A stretch of 64,000 nucleotides of DNA from JAOUEA01 sp963762075 (lineage in GTDB: Bacteria; Actinomycetota; UBA4738; HRBIN12), in contig CAVXJC010000002.1 in assembly GCA_963762075.1 (NCBI GenBank), positions 310,001-374,000 on the forward strand, read 5' to 3'. Shown piece by piece: positions 42,099 through 51,489 of this stretch (position 1 is the stretch's first letter; each line of letters starts with the position of its first letter). The translations under genes were made by a program, and so were the position numbers. The notes under the pieces were generated by a model that made no database searches, had not been told where the DNA came from, and saw only the letters and a program-made list of their open reading frames with translations.

Positions 42099-42113
42099 TC
42101 TCGCTCAGACTAG
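42095..42113. promoter_or_regulatory. Perfect 7-bp inverted repeat upstream of the NTT-like transporter
   Basis: CTAGTCT and AGACTAG flank the 5-nt loop CGCTC. The left arm includes the TAG stop of the small membrane gene. It is followed by TAGGCT, a possible -10 box. It could be an operator for the gene at 42257 or a weak terminator; there is no T-run. The remaining 140 nt to the ATG contain no convincing gene. Confidence 0.4.
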
Positions 42114-42256
42114 GCTCGATACCGTGCTTCGGATCCCTCGCATCGTCAAGCCGCGCCGAGGACCTCGCCATGGACCTGGAACAGATCATGGCGCTCGTGG
42201 CGGGGGGAAGATCGACGGCCGAGGTCCGGTAGCGACGCTTCCCTCACGCTGCGAGG

Positions 42257-45200
42257 ATGCAGCTCATGGCTGGTGAAGGCAGGGCCGGGCGGCTCCTCGG
42301 TCTCCGACCGGGCGAAGGGTCGACGGTGGGCGTGGCGATGGCGGCGTCATTCGTCGCCTCGGCCGGCCTGATGATCGGCCAGAGCGCCATCGAAGCGCTC
42401 TTCTTCGCGCGCTACGGAGTCTCGAAGCTCCCGTTGATGTATCTGGTGCTGGGCGGCACGATGTTCGTGCTGACTGTCGCGTTCGCCGCCTTGCTCGGAC
42501 GGCTGGGCCGGGGACGAGCGTGCCTGTCGATCCCGATCGCGCTGGCGCTTGCCGCCGCCGCGGGTCGCATGGCCCTGGCCGCGAACGTCGGCTGGATCAC
42601 GCAGGCGCTGTGGCTGCTACAAGGGGCCGCGCAGTTCCTGGTGGGCTTGGCCGTGTGGGGTCTTGCCGGCCTCGTCACCGACACCCGTCAAGCGAAGCGA
42701 TTCTTCCCGTTGATCGGAGCGGGCAGCGTGCTCGGCTACGTGATCGGGGGCCTGGTGACGAAGCCGCTCGCTTCAGCGGTCGGCTCGCCGAACCTGCTGA
42801 TCGTGTGGACGGCGACCCTCGTGGTGGTCGTGGTCCTCGGCGCGAGGTTGATCGCGATCGGAGGCGACGGCGGGCCTCAACCGACGTACGCCGGTCGCCG
42901 ACGTGATGCCGGCCCGGTCGATCAGCTGGTGCGCGGATTCCGGTACGTGCGGCGCTCGACGCTGATGCGATGGATGGCGCTCGGCTCGATCCTGTTCTCC
43001 CTGCTCTTCTTCTCGCTGTACCTGCCGTTCTCGCGCGCCGCCACCGCGCGCTATCCCGATCCTGACGAACTCGCCGGCTTCTTCGGCGTGTTCTTCGGAC
43101 TGTCGACGGGCGTCGCGTTCCTGCTGTCGCTCTTCGTCGACGAATCGGCTGCTGGCCCGCTTCGGCGTGCCGATGGTGCTGCTCGTGTTGCCGGTCCTGT
43201 ACGTGGCCGCGTTCGGAGTGCTCTCGATCGAGTCCACCTTCGCCATCCTCGCCGTCTTCAGGTTCGCCCAGGTCGCCTGGATGTCGGGGGGCGCGATCAG
43301 CTCGTGGGAGGCCGTCATCAACACGGTGCCGTCGGATCGGCGAGATCAGACGCGGGCGTTCCTGTACGGGGGCCCCACACAGGTCGGCACCGTGCTCGCC
43401 GGCCTGGTCGCGCTCGTCGGTGAGGCGCGCTCAGCCCCACGATGCTTTCCGGCATCGGACTGGTCTGCGCGCTGCTCGCCACGGCGGCGATGGTGGGGGT
43501 GCGTCGCGCGTATCCGCGTGAGCTCGTGAAGGCTCTGCAGGAAGGACGACCCCACGTCTTCGATGCAGCTCCCGTCGGCGCGGAACCGTTCGGGCTTCAC
43601 CTCTCGGATCGAGCGGCGGTGGACCGCCGCGGTGGAAGGGGTCGGCGGACCCCGACCCCCGCGTGCGGCGCCTGTCGGCCCATGTGCTCCGCGACATGGA
43701 TCCGGGCGCGGCGACCGAACCGCTCCTCATGTGCCTCCGTGATGTTGATGCCGACGTTCGCGCGATCGCGATCGCCTCGCTCGTCCGTGCATCGGGGAAG
43801 GTGTCGTTGCCGGCGATCGTCGAGCGCGCGAATGATGCCGATGCCGGCGTTCGACTCGCGGTGGTCGACGCGATCGTCGCGAGCGGCGCTGACGACGCGA
43901 CCTCCGCGCTCGCGCTTGACCGATCGCTGCACGACGCCGACCCGAACGTCCGCGCCGCCGCCGCCGCCGCACTCGTCGAGGTGAGCGGCGCTGCGCACGC
44001 GGTGGTGGCGCTCGCCGAGCTCGCCGCGCATGCAGACGAGGACACGCGTCGCGCTGCCTTCCACGCGATCCAGGGTCTCGATATCCCCGAGCTCTTCCAT
44101 CTCGCGAGCCCAGGCATGTCCGATACGACTCCGTCCGTACGAGTGGAAGCGGCGCGCGCGATCGCCACCCTCGATCCGCAGAGAGCCCTGGGACCCCTCA
44201 CCGAAGCCCTCGGCGACGAGCACCCGCTCGTACGAGGCGCCGCGGCAGAGGCGCTCGGCCTCATCGGGGTGCAGGCCACCGAACCGGTGGTCGGATCGCT
44301 CACATCGCCGGCCCGATGGGAAGGGGCCATCGCAGCACTCCAGCACGTGCCCATCCGTGGCCACGAGCACGACGTTCGACGCTTCGCTGTCGAGATGGTG
44401 GCCGGTGCCGTGGACAGCCATCGGCTCGCCATGTCGATCGACGGCGACTCCGATGACCGCCACGCGCTGCTGAAGGACTCGCTGCTCGCGAGGTCGGAGC
44501 GGGAAGCGACGCTCGCCCTTCGAACCGCAGCGGTGCTCGGCGGCACGGAGGCCATGTCCGTGGCCATCGAGAACCTCTCGGTCACCGATCCGACACAGCG
44601 CGCGAACGCGCTCGAGGTCATCGAGAGCGTCGGCGCCCGCGATGTCGTCAGACCCCTGCTCTCGATGTGGGACGGCGCGCCGACACGCGTCGATCGGATC
44701 GCCCTGTTCGAGCGGCTCGCACGCGATCCCGACGATTGGATCCGCGCCTGCGTGGAACTCGTCGAGCCGCCCCCCGCCGACCCTGAAGGAGGGATCATGA
44801 CTCGAACCCTTGCGACGCTTTCACCGATGGAGCGGGTGCTGTTCCTGCGCAAGGTGGCTCTGTTCGCCGAGCTGCCGCCGCCCGACCTGCAACCGATCGC
44901 CGCGATCGCCGAGGAGCACGCCTTCACCGACGGCGACACGATCGCGCACCAGGGCGATCCCGGCGACGTTATGCACATCATCGTGAGCGGCGACGTCTCG
45001 GTCGTCGTGCAGAGCGGTCCGGGCACCTCCGGCAACGGCGAGCGTGTCGTCGCCGTGAGGTCCTCGGGCGACGTCGTCGGTGAGATGGCGGTCATCACCA
45101 ACGAGCCGCGCATCGCCGGACTCGTGGCGCGCGGTGACGTGCGTGTCCTGTCGATCGACCGCCCGCAGTTCGAGTCAATCCTTCGCGAGCGTCCCGAGAC

Positions 45201-45300
45201 CGCGCTCGGCGTGATCCGCGTGCTGTGTCAGCGCCTTGCCGAGCCGTCGCCGTCCACCACCGCTTCCGGAGAGACCGGAACCACGACGACATCTGCCTGA
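42257..45300 (+). pseudogene. ATP/ADP-carrier-like MFS transporter - HEAT repeats - cNMP domain, with at least three frameshifts
   Basis: About 1010 residues if read through. Part 1 (42257-43145): transporter helices VAMAASFVASAGLMIGQSAI and WGLAGLVTDTRQAKRFFPLI, resembling NTT/Npt nucleotide transporters. Part 2 (about 43145-43435) and part 3 (43435-43610) continue the helices in other frames. Part 4 (43620-45300) has HEAT-like repeats (DPDPRVRRLSAHVLRDMDPG, HPLVRGAAAEALGLIGV) and a final cNMP domain: GDTIAHQGDPGDVMHIIVSG and VGEMAVITNEPRIAGLVA. The cassette keeps Gly-Glu and Arg but is less canonical than in the MFS fusions. Each segment stays conserved, so sequence errors are as likely as true inactivation. 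Its 3' end overlaps the convergent cyclase by 73 nt. Confidence 0.72.
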
Positions 45301-46052
45301 TGGCCCTTGAGCGAGAGGTGCCGGCGCTCGAGCGCACCGACATCGAGGGAGGCGGCGGTCGCGGCCGCATCGGTCACCAGGATCTCGCCGGGACCGGCCT
45401 GCGCCGCCAGGTGAGCGGCGACGTTGATCGGGTCGCCGAACGCCGTGAACTCGCTCTCCTGGCCACTCGACACCATGCCGACGAACGACGTGCCGGTGTT
45501 GACGCCGGCACCCAACGGGAGCCAGGGCTCACCGGCACCGCCGTACCCGGTCGCGAGCAAGAGCGCCTGCGCCGCGCGAACCGCCGCGCCGGCATGACCC
45601 GGCCCCGCCAGGAACGGCATGAAGAACCCGACGACCTCGTCACCCACGAACTTGTCGATGAGCGCATCGTTGTCGATCAGCACCCGGTTCGCGGTCGCGT
45701 AGAACCGCTGCATCAGATACGTGAATTCCATCGTGCCCATCTGCCGAGCGATCTCGCTCGAGTGACGCACGTCGGCGAACAGGAACGAGATCTCGACCTC
45801 GGCGCCCATCACGTCGTACATCCGCATGTCTTTCACGCATCGCATGCAGACGTTCGGGTTCTTGTTCCACCGGACGAAGCCCATGCGCCGGAACATCGCC
45901 CCTCCCGGACCCGCGAACGGCGCGAAACACACCCTGCACCGGGGATCCGATGGGATGCGCCGGAAGGTGCGCCGGCCCCATCGGATCGACGGATGCGAGC
46001 CGTCGAGGTAGGCGCGCCATTCATCTTCGGGCGTTGCGAACCTCGCCATCAC
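45228..46052 (-). CDS. Class III adenylate/guanylate cyclase
   Basis: 274 residues. An N-terminal Cys-rich part (RCRVCFAPFAG, NPNVCMRCVKDM) is probably a zinc-binding module. The cyclase catalytic domain follows: ISFLFADVRHSSEIARQMG with the first metal Asp and DKFVGDEVVGFFMPFLAG with the second, then FGDPINVAAHLAAQAGPGEI containing the transition-state Asn region. Active cAMP or cGMP synthesis is plausible. Its start overlaps the stop of a small gene at 46049, and its 3' end overlaps the convergent cNMP transporter gene, linking maker and sensor physically. Confidence 0.87.
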   Translation of the reverse strand: MMARFATPEDEWRAYLDGSHPSIRWGRRTFRRIPSDPRCRVCFAPFAGPGGAMFRRMGFVRWNKNPNVCMRCVKDMRMYDVMGAEVEISFLFADVRHSSEIARQMGTMEFTYLMQRFYATANRVLIDNDALIDKFVGDEVVGFFMPFLAGPGHAGAAVRAAQALLLATGYGGAGEPWLPLGAGVNTGTSFVGMVSSGQESEFTAFGDPINVAAHLAAQAGPGEILVTDAAATAASLDVGALERRHLSLKGHQADVVVVPVSPEAVVDGDGSARR

Positions 46053-46333
46053 AGAGAACCCGGACGCCAGTCGATACTCGCCACCCTCACCGGCCGGGCG
46101 ATGCCCTTCAAGGAGACCAATCGCTCCTCACCGACCGGATGGGGGATCGAGCCTGGCTCCATCGTCTCGCACGTCACCACGATCTCCCCACCCTCGGCGA
46201 GAGCGCCGGGTTGTTCGGCACTGGCGCGCACGAACCCTTCGTACGCGTCGGCCCAGGCGTGATCCTTCAGGGCCTGCCGAGCGAGTTGCAGCGTAGCGGC
46301 GTCGGTCACGAGGCGATCCTCCGGGAACCGCAT
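46049..46333 (-). CDS. Small protein with cyclase-tail-like C-terminus
   Basis: 94 residues. The first half (LARQALKDHAWADAYEGFVR) is a TPR-like helical pair of the type seen in cyclase-linked and LuxR-type regulators. The second half (GGEIVVTCETMEPGSIPHPV, VSLKGIARPVRVASIDW) matches the extreme C-terminus of class III cyclases, without any catalytic core. It looks like an internally deleted cyclase, or a small partner protein for the cyclase encoded next with a 4-nt overlap. Function unknown. Confidence 0.62.
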   Translation of the reverse strand: MRFPEDRLVTDAATLQLARQALKDHAWADAYEGFVRASAEQPGALAEGGEIVVTCETMEPGSIPHPVGEERLVSLKGIARPVRVASIDWRPGSL

Positions 46334-46431
46334 GTTCCCACGTCCTCTCAGTCAAGAGGAACCCGCGGCTGTGCACCGGGATGCGAGGCGTGACCTTGCC
46401 TGACGACCACCCCAGGGTAGTCCAGTGCGGA

Positions 46432-48021
46432 CTAGTAGGCCGGACGGTACTCGCCGAAGACCTCGCGAAGCGTGTCACTGACCTCGCCGAGGGTAGCCCG
46501 GGCACGGAGCGCTTCCTTCATCGGTGGTAGGAGATTCGCGGTGCCCTCAGCGGCCGACCTGACAGCTGCGAGCGCGCCGTCGACCGCGCGCTGGTCGCGC
46601 TGAGCCCGCATCGCACGCACCCGATCGACCTGCTTCGCGGTCTCGGCCTCGGAGATCCGCTGAAGCTCGACGGGCTGCTCCTCTGCCTCGACGAATCGGT
46701 TCACGCCCACCACGACGCGCTCGCCCGACTCGATGCCCTGCTGCACCGTGAACGCCGCCTCGTGGATCTCGTCCTGGTAGAAGCCGGCCTCGATCGCGCG
46801 AACCGCGCCGCCCATCGCATCGACCTTCTCGATGTAGTCGGTCGCGAGCCGTTCCAGCTCGTTCGTGAGCGATTCCACGAAGTACGACCCGCCCACGACG
46901 TCGGCCGTCTCGGTGACGCCGGTCTCGTACCCGATCACCTGCTGAGTGCGCAGCGCGATCGTGGCGCTGTGCTCGGTCGGCAGCGCGAGTGCCTCGTCGT
47001 AGGAGTTCGTGTGCAGCGACTGCGTGCCGCCCCACACGGCGGCGAGCGCCTCGAGCGCGGTGCGAACGATGTTCACTTCGGGCTGCTGTGCGGTGAGCGT
47101 CGCGCCGCCCGTCTGCGTGTGGAACCGCAGCATCCAGCTCCTGGGATCCTCTGCACCGAAGCGTTCGCGCATGATGCGCGCCCACATGCGCCTGGCCGCG
47201 CGGAACTTCGCGATCTCCTCGAAGAAGTTCATGTGGCACGCGAAGAAGAACGACAGCCGAGGCGCGAACTCGTCGACCGCCAGGCCGGCGTCGAGGGCGG
47301 CCTGCACGTAGGCGACGCCGTCGGCGAGGGTGAACGCGATCTCCTGCGCCGCCGTCGAGCCGGCCTCGCGCATGTGGTAGCCGCTGATCGAGATCGTGTT
47401 CCAGCTCGGTACGTGCTCGCCGCAGTAAGCGAACAGGTCCGTGATCAGTCGCATCGACGGCTCCGGCGGATAGATGTAGGTGCCGCGAGCTGCGTACTCC
47501 TTGAGGATGTCGTTCTGCACGGTGCCGCTGATCTCGGTCGACGCGACGCCCTGTTCCTCGGCCACCAGCTCGTACAGCAGCAGCAGGATCGGCGCCGTCG
47601 CGTTGATCGTCATCGAGGTCGAGACGCGGTCGAGGGGGATGCCGTCGAGCAGGCGGGCCATGTCCGCGACCGAATCGATCGCGACCCCGGTCTTCCCGAC
47701 CTCGCCCTCGGCACGGGGATGATCGGAGTCGAGCCCCATCTGCGTCGGAAGGTCGAATGCCACGCTGATGCCGGTCTGTCCTTGCGCGAGCAGGTACCGG
47801 AAGCGAGCATTGGTCTCGGCGGCCGTGGCCATGCCGGCGTACTGGCGCATCGTCCACAGCCGGCTCCGGAACATGGTCGGGTATATCCCCCGCGTGAACG
47901 GGTACTCCCCCGGCTCCCCGAGATCTCGCTCGGGATCGAAGCCTGCGGCCGTCAGATCGTCGGCGGTGTACACCGGCTTCAGCTCGATCCCGGAATCGGT
48001 GCGCCGCTCGCTGTCGCTCAC
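46432..48021 (-). CDS. Methylmalonyl-CoA mutase, catalytic (N-terminal) subunit
   Basis: 529 residues of the TIM-barrel domain only; the cobalamin-binding domain is absent, as in split mutases with a separate small subunit not in this window. Seen: EYPFTRGIYPTMFRSRLWTM, RQYAGMATAAETNARFRYLL, STEISGTVQNDILKEYAARG and TYIYPPEPSMRLITDLFAYC. The Tyr of RQYAG and the Arg before GTYIYPP are the residues that separate methylmalonyl-CoA from isobutyryl-CoA mutases, supporting the former. It interconverts methylmalonyl-CoA and succinyl-CoA. GTG start, with TAGGCT 6 nt upstream. Confidence 0.9.
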   Translation of the reverse strand: MSDSERRTDSGIELKPVYTADDLTAAGFDPERDLGEPGEYPFTRGIYPTMFRSRLWTMRQYAGMATAAETNARFRYLLAQGQTGISVAFDLPTQMGLDSDHPRAEGEVGKTGVAIDSVADMARLLDGIPLDRVSTSMTINATAPILLLLYELVAEEQGVASTEISGTVQNDILKEYAARGTYIYPPEPSMRLITDLFAYCGEHVPSWNTISISGYHMREAGSTAAQEIAFTLADGVAYVQAALDAGLAVDEFAPRLSFFFACHMNFFEEIAKFRAARRMWARIMRERFGAEDPRSWMLRFHTQTGGATLTAQQPEVNIVRTALEALAAVWGGTQSLHTNSYDEALALPTEHSATIALRTQQVIGYETGVTETADVVGGSYFVESLTNELERLATDYIEKVDAMGGAVRAIEAGFYQDEIHEAAFTVQQGIESGERVVVGVNRFVEAEEQPVELQRISEAETAKQVDRVRAMRAQRDQRAVDGALAAVRSAAEGTANLLPPMKEALRARATLGEVSDTLREVFGEYRPAY

Positions 48022-48027
48022 CGCTCC

Positions 48028-48033
48028 AGCCTA
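48028..48033 (-). promoter_or_regulatory. TAGGCT -10 box for the mutase
   Basis: TAGGCT on the minus strand, 6 nt before the GTG at 48021, consistent with a leaderless transcript. On the opposite strand TACCGT (48067-48072) stands 6 nt before the ATG of the methyltransferase at 48079, so the 57-bp gap carries two divergent starts. Confidence 0.4.
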
Positions 48034-48078
48034 CCGAGTGCCACTCGCAGCCGAGGCCGCTCGCGATACCGTGGAGCC

Positions 48079-48717
48079 ATGGACATCGTCGATCCCCGCA
48101 TCGAGGACTACACCGCATCGCTGCACGCCCGATACGACGAGCCCGTGCTGCTCGAGATGGAAGCCGAAGCTCGCGAGCGCGACTTCCCGATCGTGGGAAG
48201 GAACGTCGGCGTCATCTTGTGGGTGCTTGCCGCTTCGGTCGGTGCCCGACGCGTGTTCGAGCTGGGCTCGGGGTTCGGGTACTCCGCGTACTGGTTCGCG
48301 AAGGCCGCCGGCGCCGAGGGCGAGATCCACCTCACCGACGGTGACGCCGCCAACGAGCGGAAGGCCGCCGACTACCTCGGGCGTGCCGGGATGTGGACGC
48401 TCATGCGCTACCACGTCGGCGACGCCATCACGTCGCTCGCATCCGTCGATGGTGAGTTCGATGTCGTGTACAACGACATCGACAAGGGTGGCTATCCCGA
48501 CGCATGGCGCGCGGCGCGCGATCGGGTCCGCATCGGCGGCCTCTACATCTGCGACAACACGCTCTGGTACGGCAGGGTGCCCCCCGATGGCGAGCCACCA
48601 GACGAGGTCACCGAGGCGATCCGCGAGCACAACGCGATGGTCGCCACCGACGAGCGATACGTCACGACCATCCTGCCCATCCGCGACGGCGTGCTGGTCG
48701 CGCTGCGCCTGGCGTGA
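48079..48717 (+). CDS. Class I SAM-dependent O-methyltransferase (family 3)
   Basis: 212 residues. Motif I is ARRVFELGSGFGYSAYWFAK; IHLTDGDAANERKAADYL binds the SAM ribose; GEFDVVYNDIDKGGYPDAWR contains the acidic metal region of catechol-type O-methyltransferases, and YICDNTLWYGRVP the following strand. Typical family length. The substrate is probably a small hydroxylated molecule, not determinable here. It is divergent from the mutase and precedes sdhC by 134 nt. Confidence 0.88.
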   Translation: MDIVDPRIEDYTASLHARYDEPVLLEMEAEARERDFPIVGRNVGVILWVLAASVGARRVFELGSGFGYSAYWFAKAAGAEGEIHLTDGDAANERKAADYLGRAGMWTLMRYHVGDAITSLASVDGEFDVVYNDIDKGGYPDAWRAARDRVRIGGLYICDNTLWYGRVPPDGEPPDEVTEAIREHNAMVATDERYVTTILPIRDGVLVALRLA

Positions 48718-48851
48718 CGGTTGGGGCGATCGCCCAGATGGTATGCGGCGCTCCGGCGGGGCTGCCACAACGGAGTAGACTCCGCGCCGTTCGCTGGACG
48801 CCCCGGCACACCCGTTCGTCGGGGCGCGAGCTAGCCTGAAGGTGATCAGCC

Positions 48852-49253
48852 GTGGCGACCAGACTCAGCAAGAAGCAGAAGAGCGACTTCGGGACCGTGT
48901 ACAGGGGTCACGAGGGTCAATGGTCGTGGATGTTCCACCGCATCACCGGCGTTGCCGTCATCTTGTATCTGTTCGCGCACATCGTCGATACGGCGCTGAT
49001 CGGATGGGGCCCCGAGGCGTACAACCGGGTCACCGACGCCTACAAGAATCCGGCAGTGCACGTGCTCGAGCTCGGACTGGTCCTCGCCGTGCTCTTCCAT
49101 TCGATCAACGGCATCAAGATCACGCTGATCGACTTCTTCCCGAGCTTGGCCGGTCACATCAAGGCCGTGGGCCGCACGTCGGCGCTCGTCTTCGCGATCT
49201 CGGGCCTCGTGGTCACCGCGATCATGGGCAGGCAGATCATCAACCTGTTGTGA
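48852..49253 (+). CDS. sdhC: Succinate dehydrogenase cytochrome b556 subunit
   Basis: 133 residues, GTG start. The N-terminal GHEGQWSWMFHRITGVAVIL includes the Ser/Arg quinone-site residues of SdhC, and HVLELGLVLAVLFHSINGIK holds the haem-ligating His in helix 2. Three transmembrane helices. First gene of the sdhCDAB operon; sdhD follows after 13 nt. It anchors the complex II catalytic subunits in the membrane. Confidence 0.92.
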   Translation: MATRLSKKQKSDFGTVYRGHEGQWSWMFHRITGVAVILYLFAHIVDTALIGWGPEAYNRVTDAYKNPAVHVLELGLVLAVLFHSINGIKITLIDFFPSLAGHIKAVGRTSALVFAISGLVVTAIMGRQIINLL

Positions 49254-49266
49254 GCGGAGCGCGCTG

Positions 49267-49719
49267 ATGGCAACGACGATCGAACGGCCCTCCCGCGAAG
49301 GGGGTTCCCCCTCGTCACCTCACCGCGGCTACGCCGGCGGCCGCGAGCGTCCGGTGGGCGGCTTCGAGCTGTGGATGTGGCTGTTCATGCGGATCAGCGG
49401 CATCGTGCTGCTCGTGCTCGCGGTCGGACACACGCTGATCATGCATCTCCCCGCCGATGGCGTGGAACGCGTCGACTACAACTTCGTGGCCGATCGCTGG
49501 GGCAGTCCCCTGTGGCGCACGTGGGATTGGATGATGCTCACCCTCGCACTGATCCACGGCATCAACGGCCTGCGCAACGTCACGCTCGACTACGTGCGTT
49601 CACCCGCGGCGCGTTTCACGATGAACATGGTCTTCTACGTGCTCGGATTCACGCTCTTCGTGCTCGGCACGATCATCGTGGTGACGTTCGAGGCGGTCAC
49701 CGCAGGCGCGGGAAGCTAG
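49267..49719 (+). CDS. sdhD: Succinate dehydrogenase membrane anchor subunit
   Basis: 150 residues. A Ser/Gly/Arg-rich N-terminus is followed by three helices: LWMWLFMRISGIVLLVLAVG, MMLTLALIHGINGLRNVTLD (containing the haem His) and MVFYVLGFTLFVLGTIIVVT. Second gene of the operon; with SdhC it forms the haem b/quinone anchor. Confidence 0.9.
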   Translation: MATTIERPSREGGSPSSPHRGYAGGRERPVGGFELWMWLFMRISGIVLLVLAVGHTLIMHLPADGVERVDYNFVADRWGSPLWRTWDWMMLTLALIHGINGLRNVTLDYVRSPAARFTMNMVFYVLGFTLFVLGTIIVVTFEAVTAGAGS

Positions 49720-49748
49720 CCGATGGCCACGACCCCGGGCGCGTAGCG

Positions 49749-51488
49749 ATGGCCACGACCCACACCTACGACGCCATCGTGATCGGCGCCGGCGGGGCCG
49801 GAATGCGCGCCGCGATCGAGCTCAGCGAGCAGGTGAAGACGGCGGTGATCTCCAAGCTCTACCCCACTCGGTCGCACACCGGCGCGGCGCAGGGTGGCGT
49901 CTGCGCGGCGCTCGGCAACACCGAGGAGGATCACCCCGAGTGGCACGCCTTCGACACCGTCAAGGGGGGCGACTACCTCGTCGATCAGCCGGCCGCGATG
50001 TTGATGACCGAGGAAGCGATCGACGCGATCTACCAGCTCGAGCGATGGGGTCTGCCGTTCAACCGCACGCCCGACGGCCGTATCGACCAACGCCGGTTCG
50101 GGGGGCACACGGCCGAGCACGGCGAGCGCCCGGTGCGTCGCGCGTGCTACGCGGCCGACCGCACCGGCCACATGATCCTGCAGACGCTCTACCAGCAGTG
50201 CGTGAAGCGCGACGTGCGCTTCTTCAACGAGTTCTACTGCCTTGACCTGATGCGCGACGCCAACGGCGCCGCGGCGGGCGTGGTCGCGTACGAACTCGCG
50301 ACCGGAGAGCTCCACGTCTTCCGCGCGAAGTCTGTGGTGTTCGCGACGGGCGGCTACGGGCGCATGTTCAGCGTCACGTCGAACGCGCACGCCCTCACCG
50401 GCGACGGCCCGGCGGTCGTCTGGCGCCGCGGCGTGCCGCTCGAGGACATGGAGATGTTCCAGTTCCACCCGACGGGCCTCGCGAAGCTCGGTGTGTTGCT
50501 GAGCGAGGCCGCGCGCGGCGAGGGCGGCATCGTGCTCAACAAGGACGGCGAGCGATTCATGGAGCGCTACGCCCCCACGATCAAGGATCTCGCGCCGCGC
50601 GACATGGTGAGCCGCGCGATCTACCAGGAGATCAAGGAAGGCCGCGGCGGCGGCCCCAACGGCGACTGGGCGTTCCTCGATATCAGGCACCTCGACCCCA
50701 AGGTGATCGAGGAGAAGCTGCCCGACATCACCGAGTTCGCGCGTGTCTACCTGAAGGTCGAGCCCACCAAGGAGCCCGTGCCGATCCAGCCCACGGCGCA
50801 CTACGCGATGGGCGGCATCCCGACCGACGTCGACGGCCGGGTGGTCGACGGCGCCGACGAGACGCCGATCCCGGGCCTGTACGCGGCCGGTGAGTGCGCG
50901 TGCGTGAGCGTGCACGGCGCGAACCGGCTCGGCACGAACTCGCTGCTCGACCTCGTGGTGTTCGGTCGCCGAGCCGGTGCCGATGCCGCGCGCCATTCGC
51001 AACATGCCGCGCTCCCCGATCTCCCCGTTCGCCCGACCGAGCGAACCCTCGCGGCATTGAACGCGATCCTGGAGCGCGCCGACGGCGACAACGGCGCCGA
51101 CATCCGCACCGAGCTGCAGACGGGCATGTTCGACCTCGCATTCGTCGTGCGCAGCGAAGAGAGCCTGTCGAAGATGGAAGAGATCATCGGCGGACTGCAG
51201 GAGCGATTCGCCCGGGTCGCGATCACCGACAAGGGCGCGCTGTACAACACCGACCTGATGGAAGCGGTCGAGCTCGGATACCTGCTCGACTGCGCACAGG
51301 CGCTCGTCGTGAGCGCCCGTGCCCGCACCGAGAGCCGCGGCGGTCACTACCGCGACGACCATCCGCTGCGCGACGACGCGAACTGGCTGAAGCACACGCT
51401 CGCCTACCGGAACGACGACGGCTCGATCCGCCTGGACTTCAAACCCGTGAAGATGGGTCCGTACGTGCCGATGGAGAGGAAGTACTGA
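49749..51488 (+). CDS. sdhA: Succinate dehydrogenase flavoprotein subunit
   Basis: 579 residues oxidising succinate to fumarate. FAD motifs: YDAIVIGAGGAGMRAAIELS and KLYPTRSHTGAAQGG, where the His is covalently linked to FAD. The catalytic region includes RFMERYAPTIKDLAPRDMVS and the C-terminal FAD-binding GANRLGTNSLLDLVVFGRRA. The start MATTHTYD at 49749 was chosen over upstream in-frame codons because these would overlap sdhD. Only one base separates its stop from the sdhB start. Confidence 0.97.
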   Translation: MATTHTYDAIVIGAGGAGMRAAIELSEQVKTAVISKLYPTRSHTGAAQGGVCAALGNTEEDHPEWHAFDTVKGGDYLVDQPAAMLMTEEAIDAIYQLERWGLPFNRTPDGRIDQRRFGGHTAEHGERPVRRACYAADRTGHMILQTLYQQCVKRDVRFFNEFYCLDLMRDANGAAAGVVAYELATGELHVFRAKSVVFATGGYGRMFSVTSNAHALTGDGPAVVWRRGVPLEDMEMFQFHPTGLAKLGVLLSEAARGEGGIVLNKDGERFMERYAPTIKDLAPRDMVSRAIYQEIKEGRGGGPNGDWAFLDIRHLDPKVIEEKLPDITEFARVYLKVEPTKEPVPIQPTAHYAMGGIPTDVDGRVVDGADETPIPGLYAAGECACVSVHGANRLGTNSLLDLVVFGRRAGADAARHSQHAALPDLPVRPTERTLAALNAILERADGDNGADIRTELQTGMFDLAFVVRSEESLSKMEEIIGGLQERFARVAITDKGALYNTDLMEAVELGYLLDCAQALVVSARARTESRGGHYRDDHPLRDDANWLKHTLAYRNDDGSIRLDFKPVKMGPYVPMERKY

Positions 51489-51489
51489 C

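Noticed and set aside
42170..42232. A 20-codon ATG frame (MDLEQIMALVAGGRSTAEVR)
   Set aside because: It has an amphipathic look but no convincing ribosome site or conserved feature, and it is too short to support without comparative data.
42257..45300. Programmed ribosomal frameshifting to explain the split transporter
   Set aside because: Three separate shifts without slippery heptamers or downstream structures, and similar breaks in unrelated genes, make sequence error or decay more likely.
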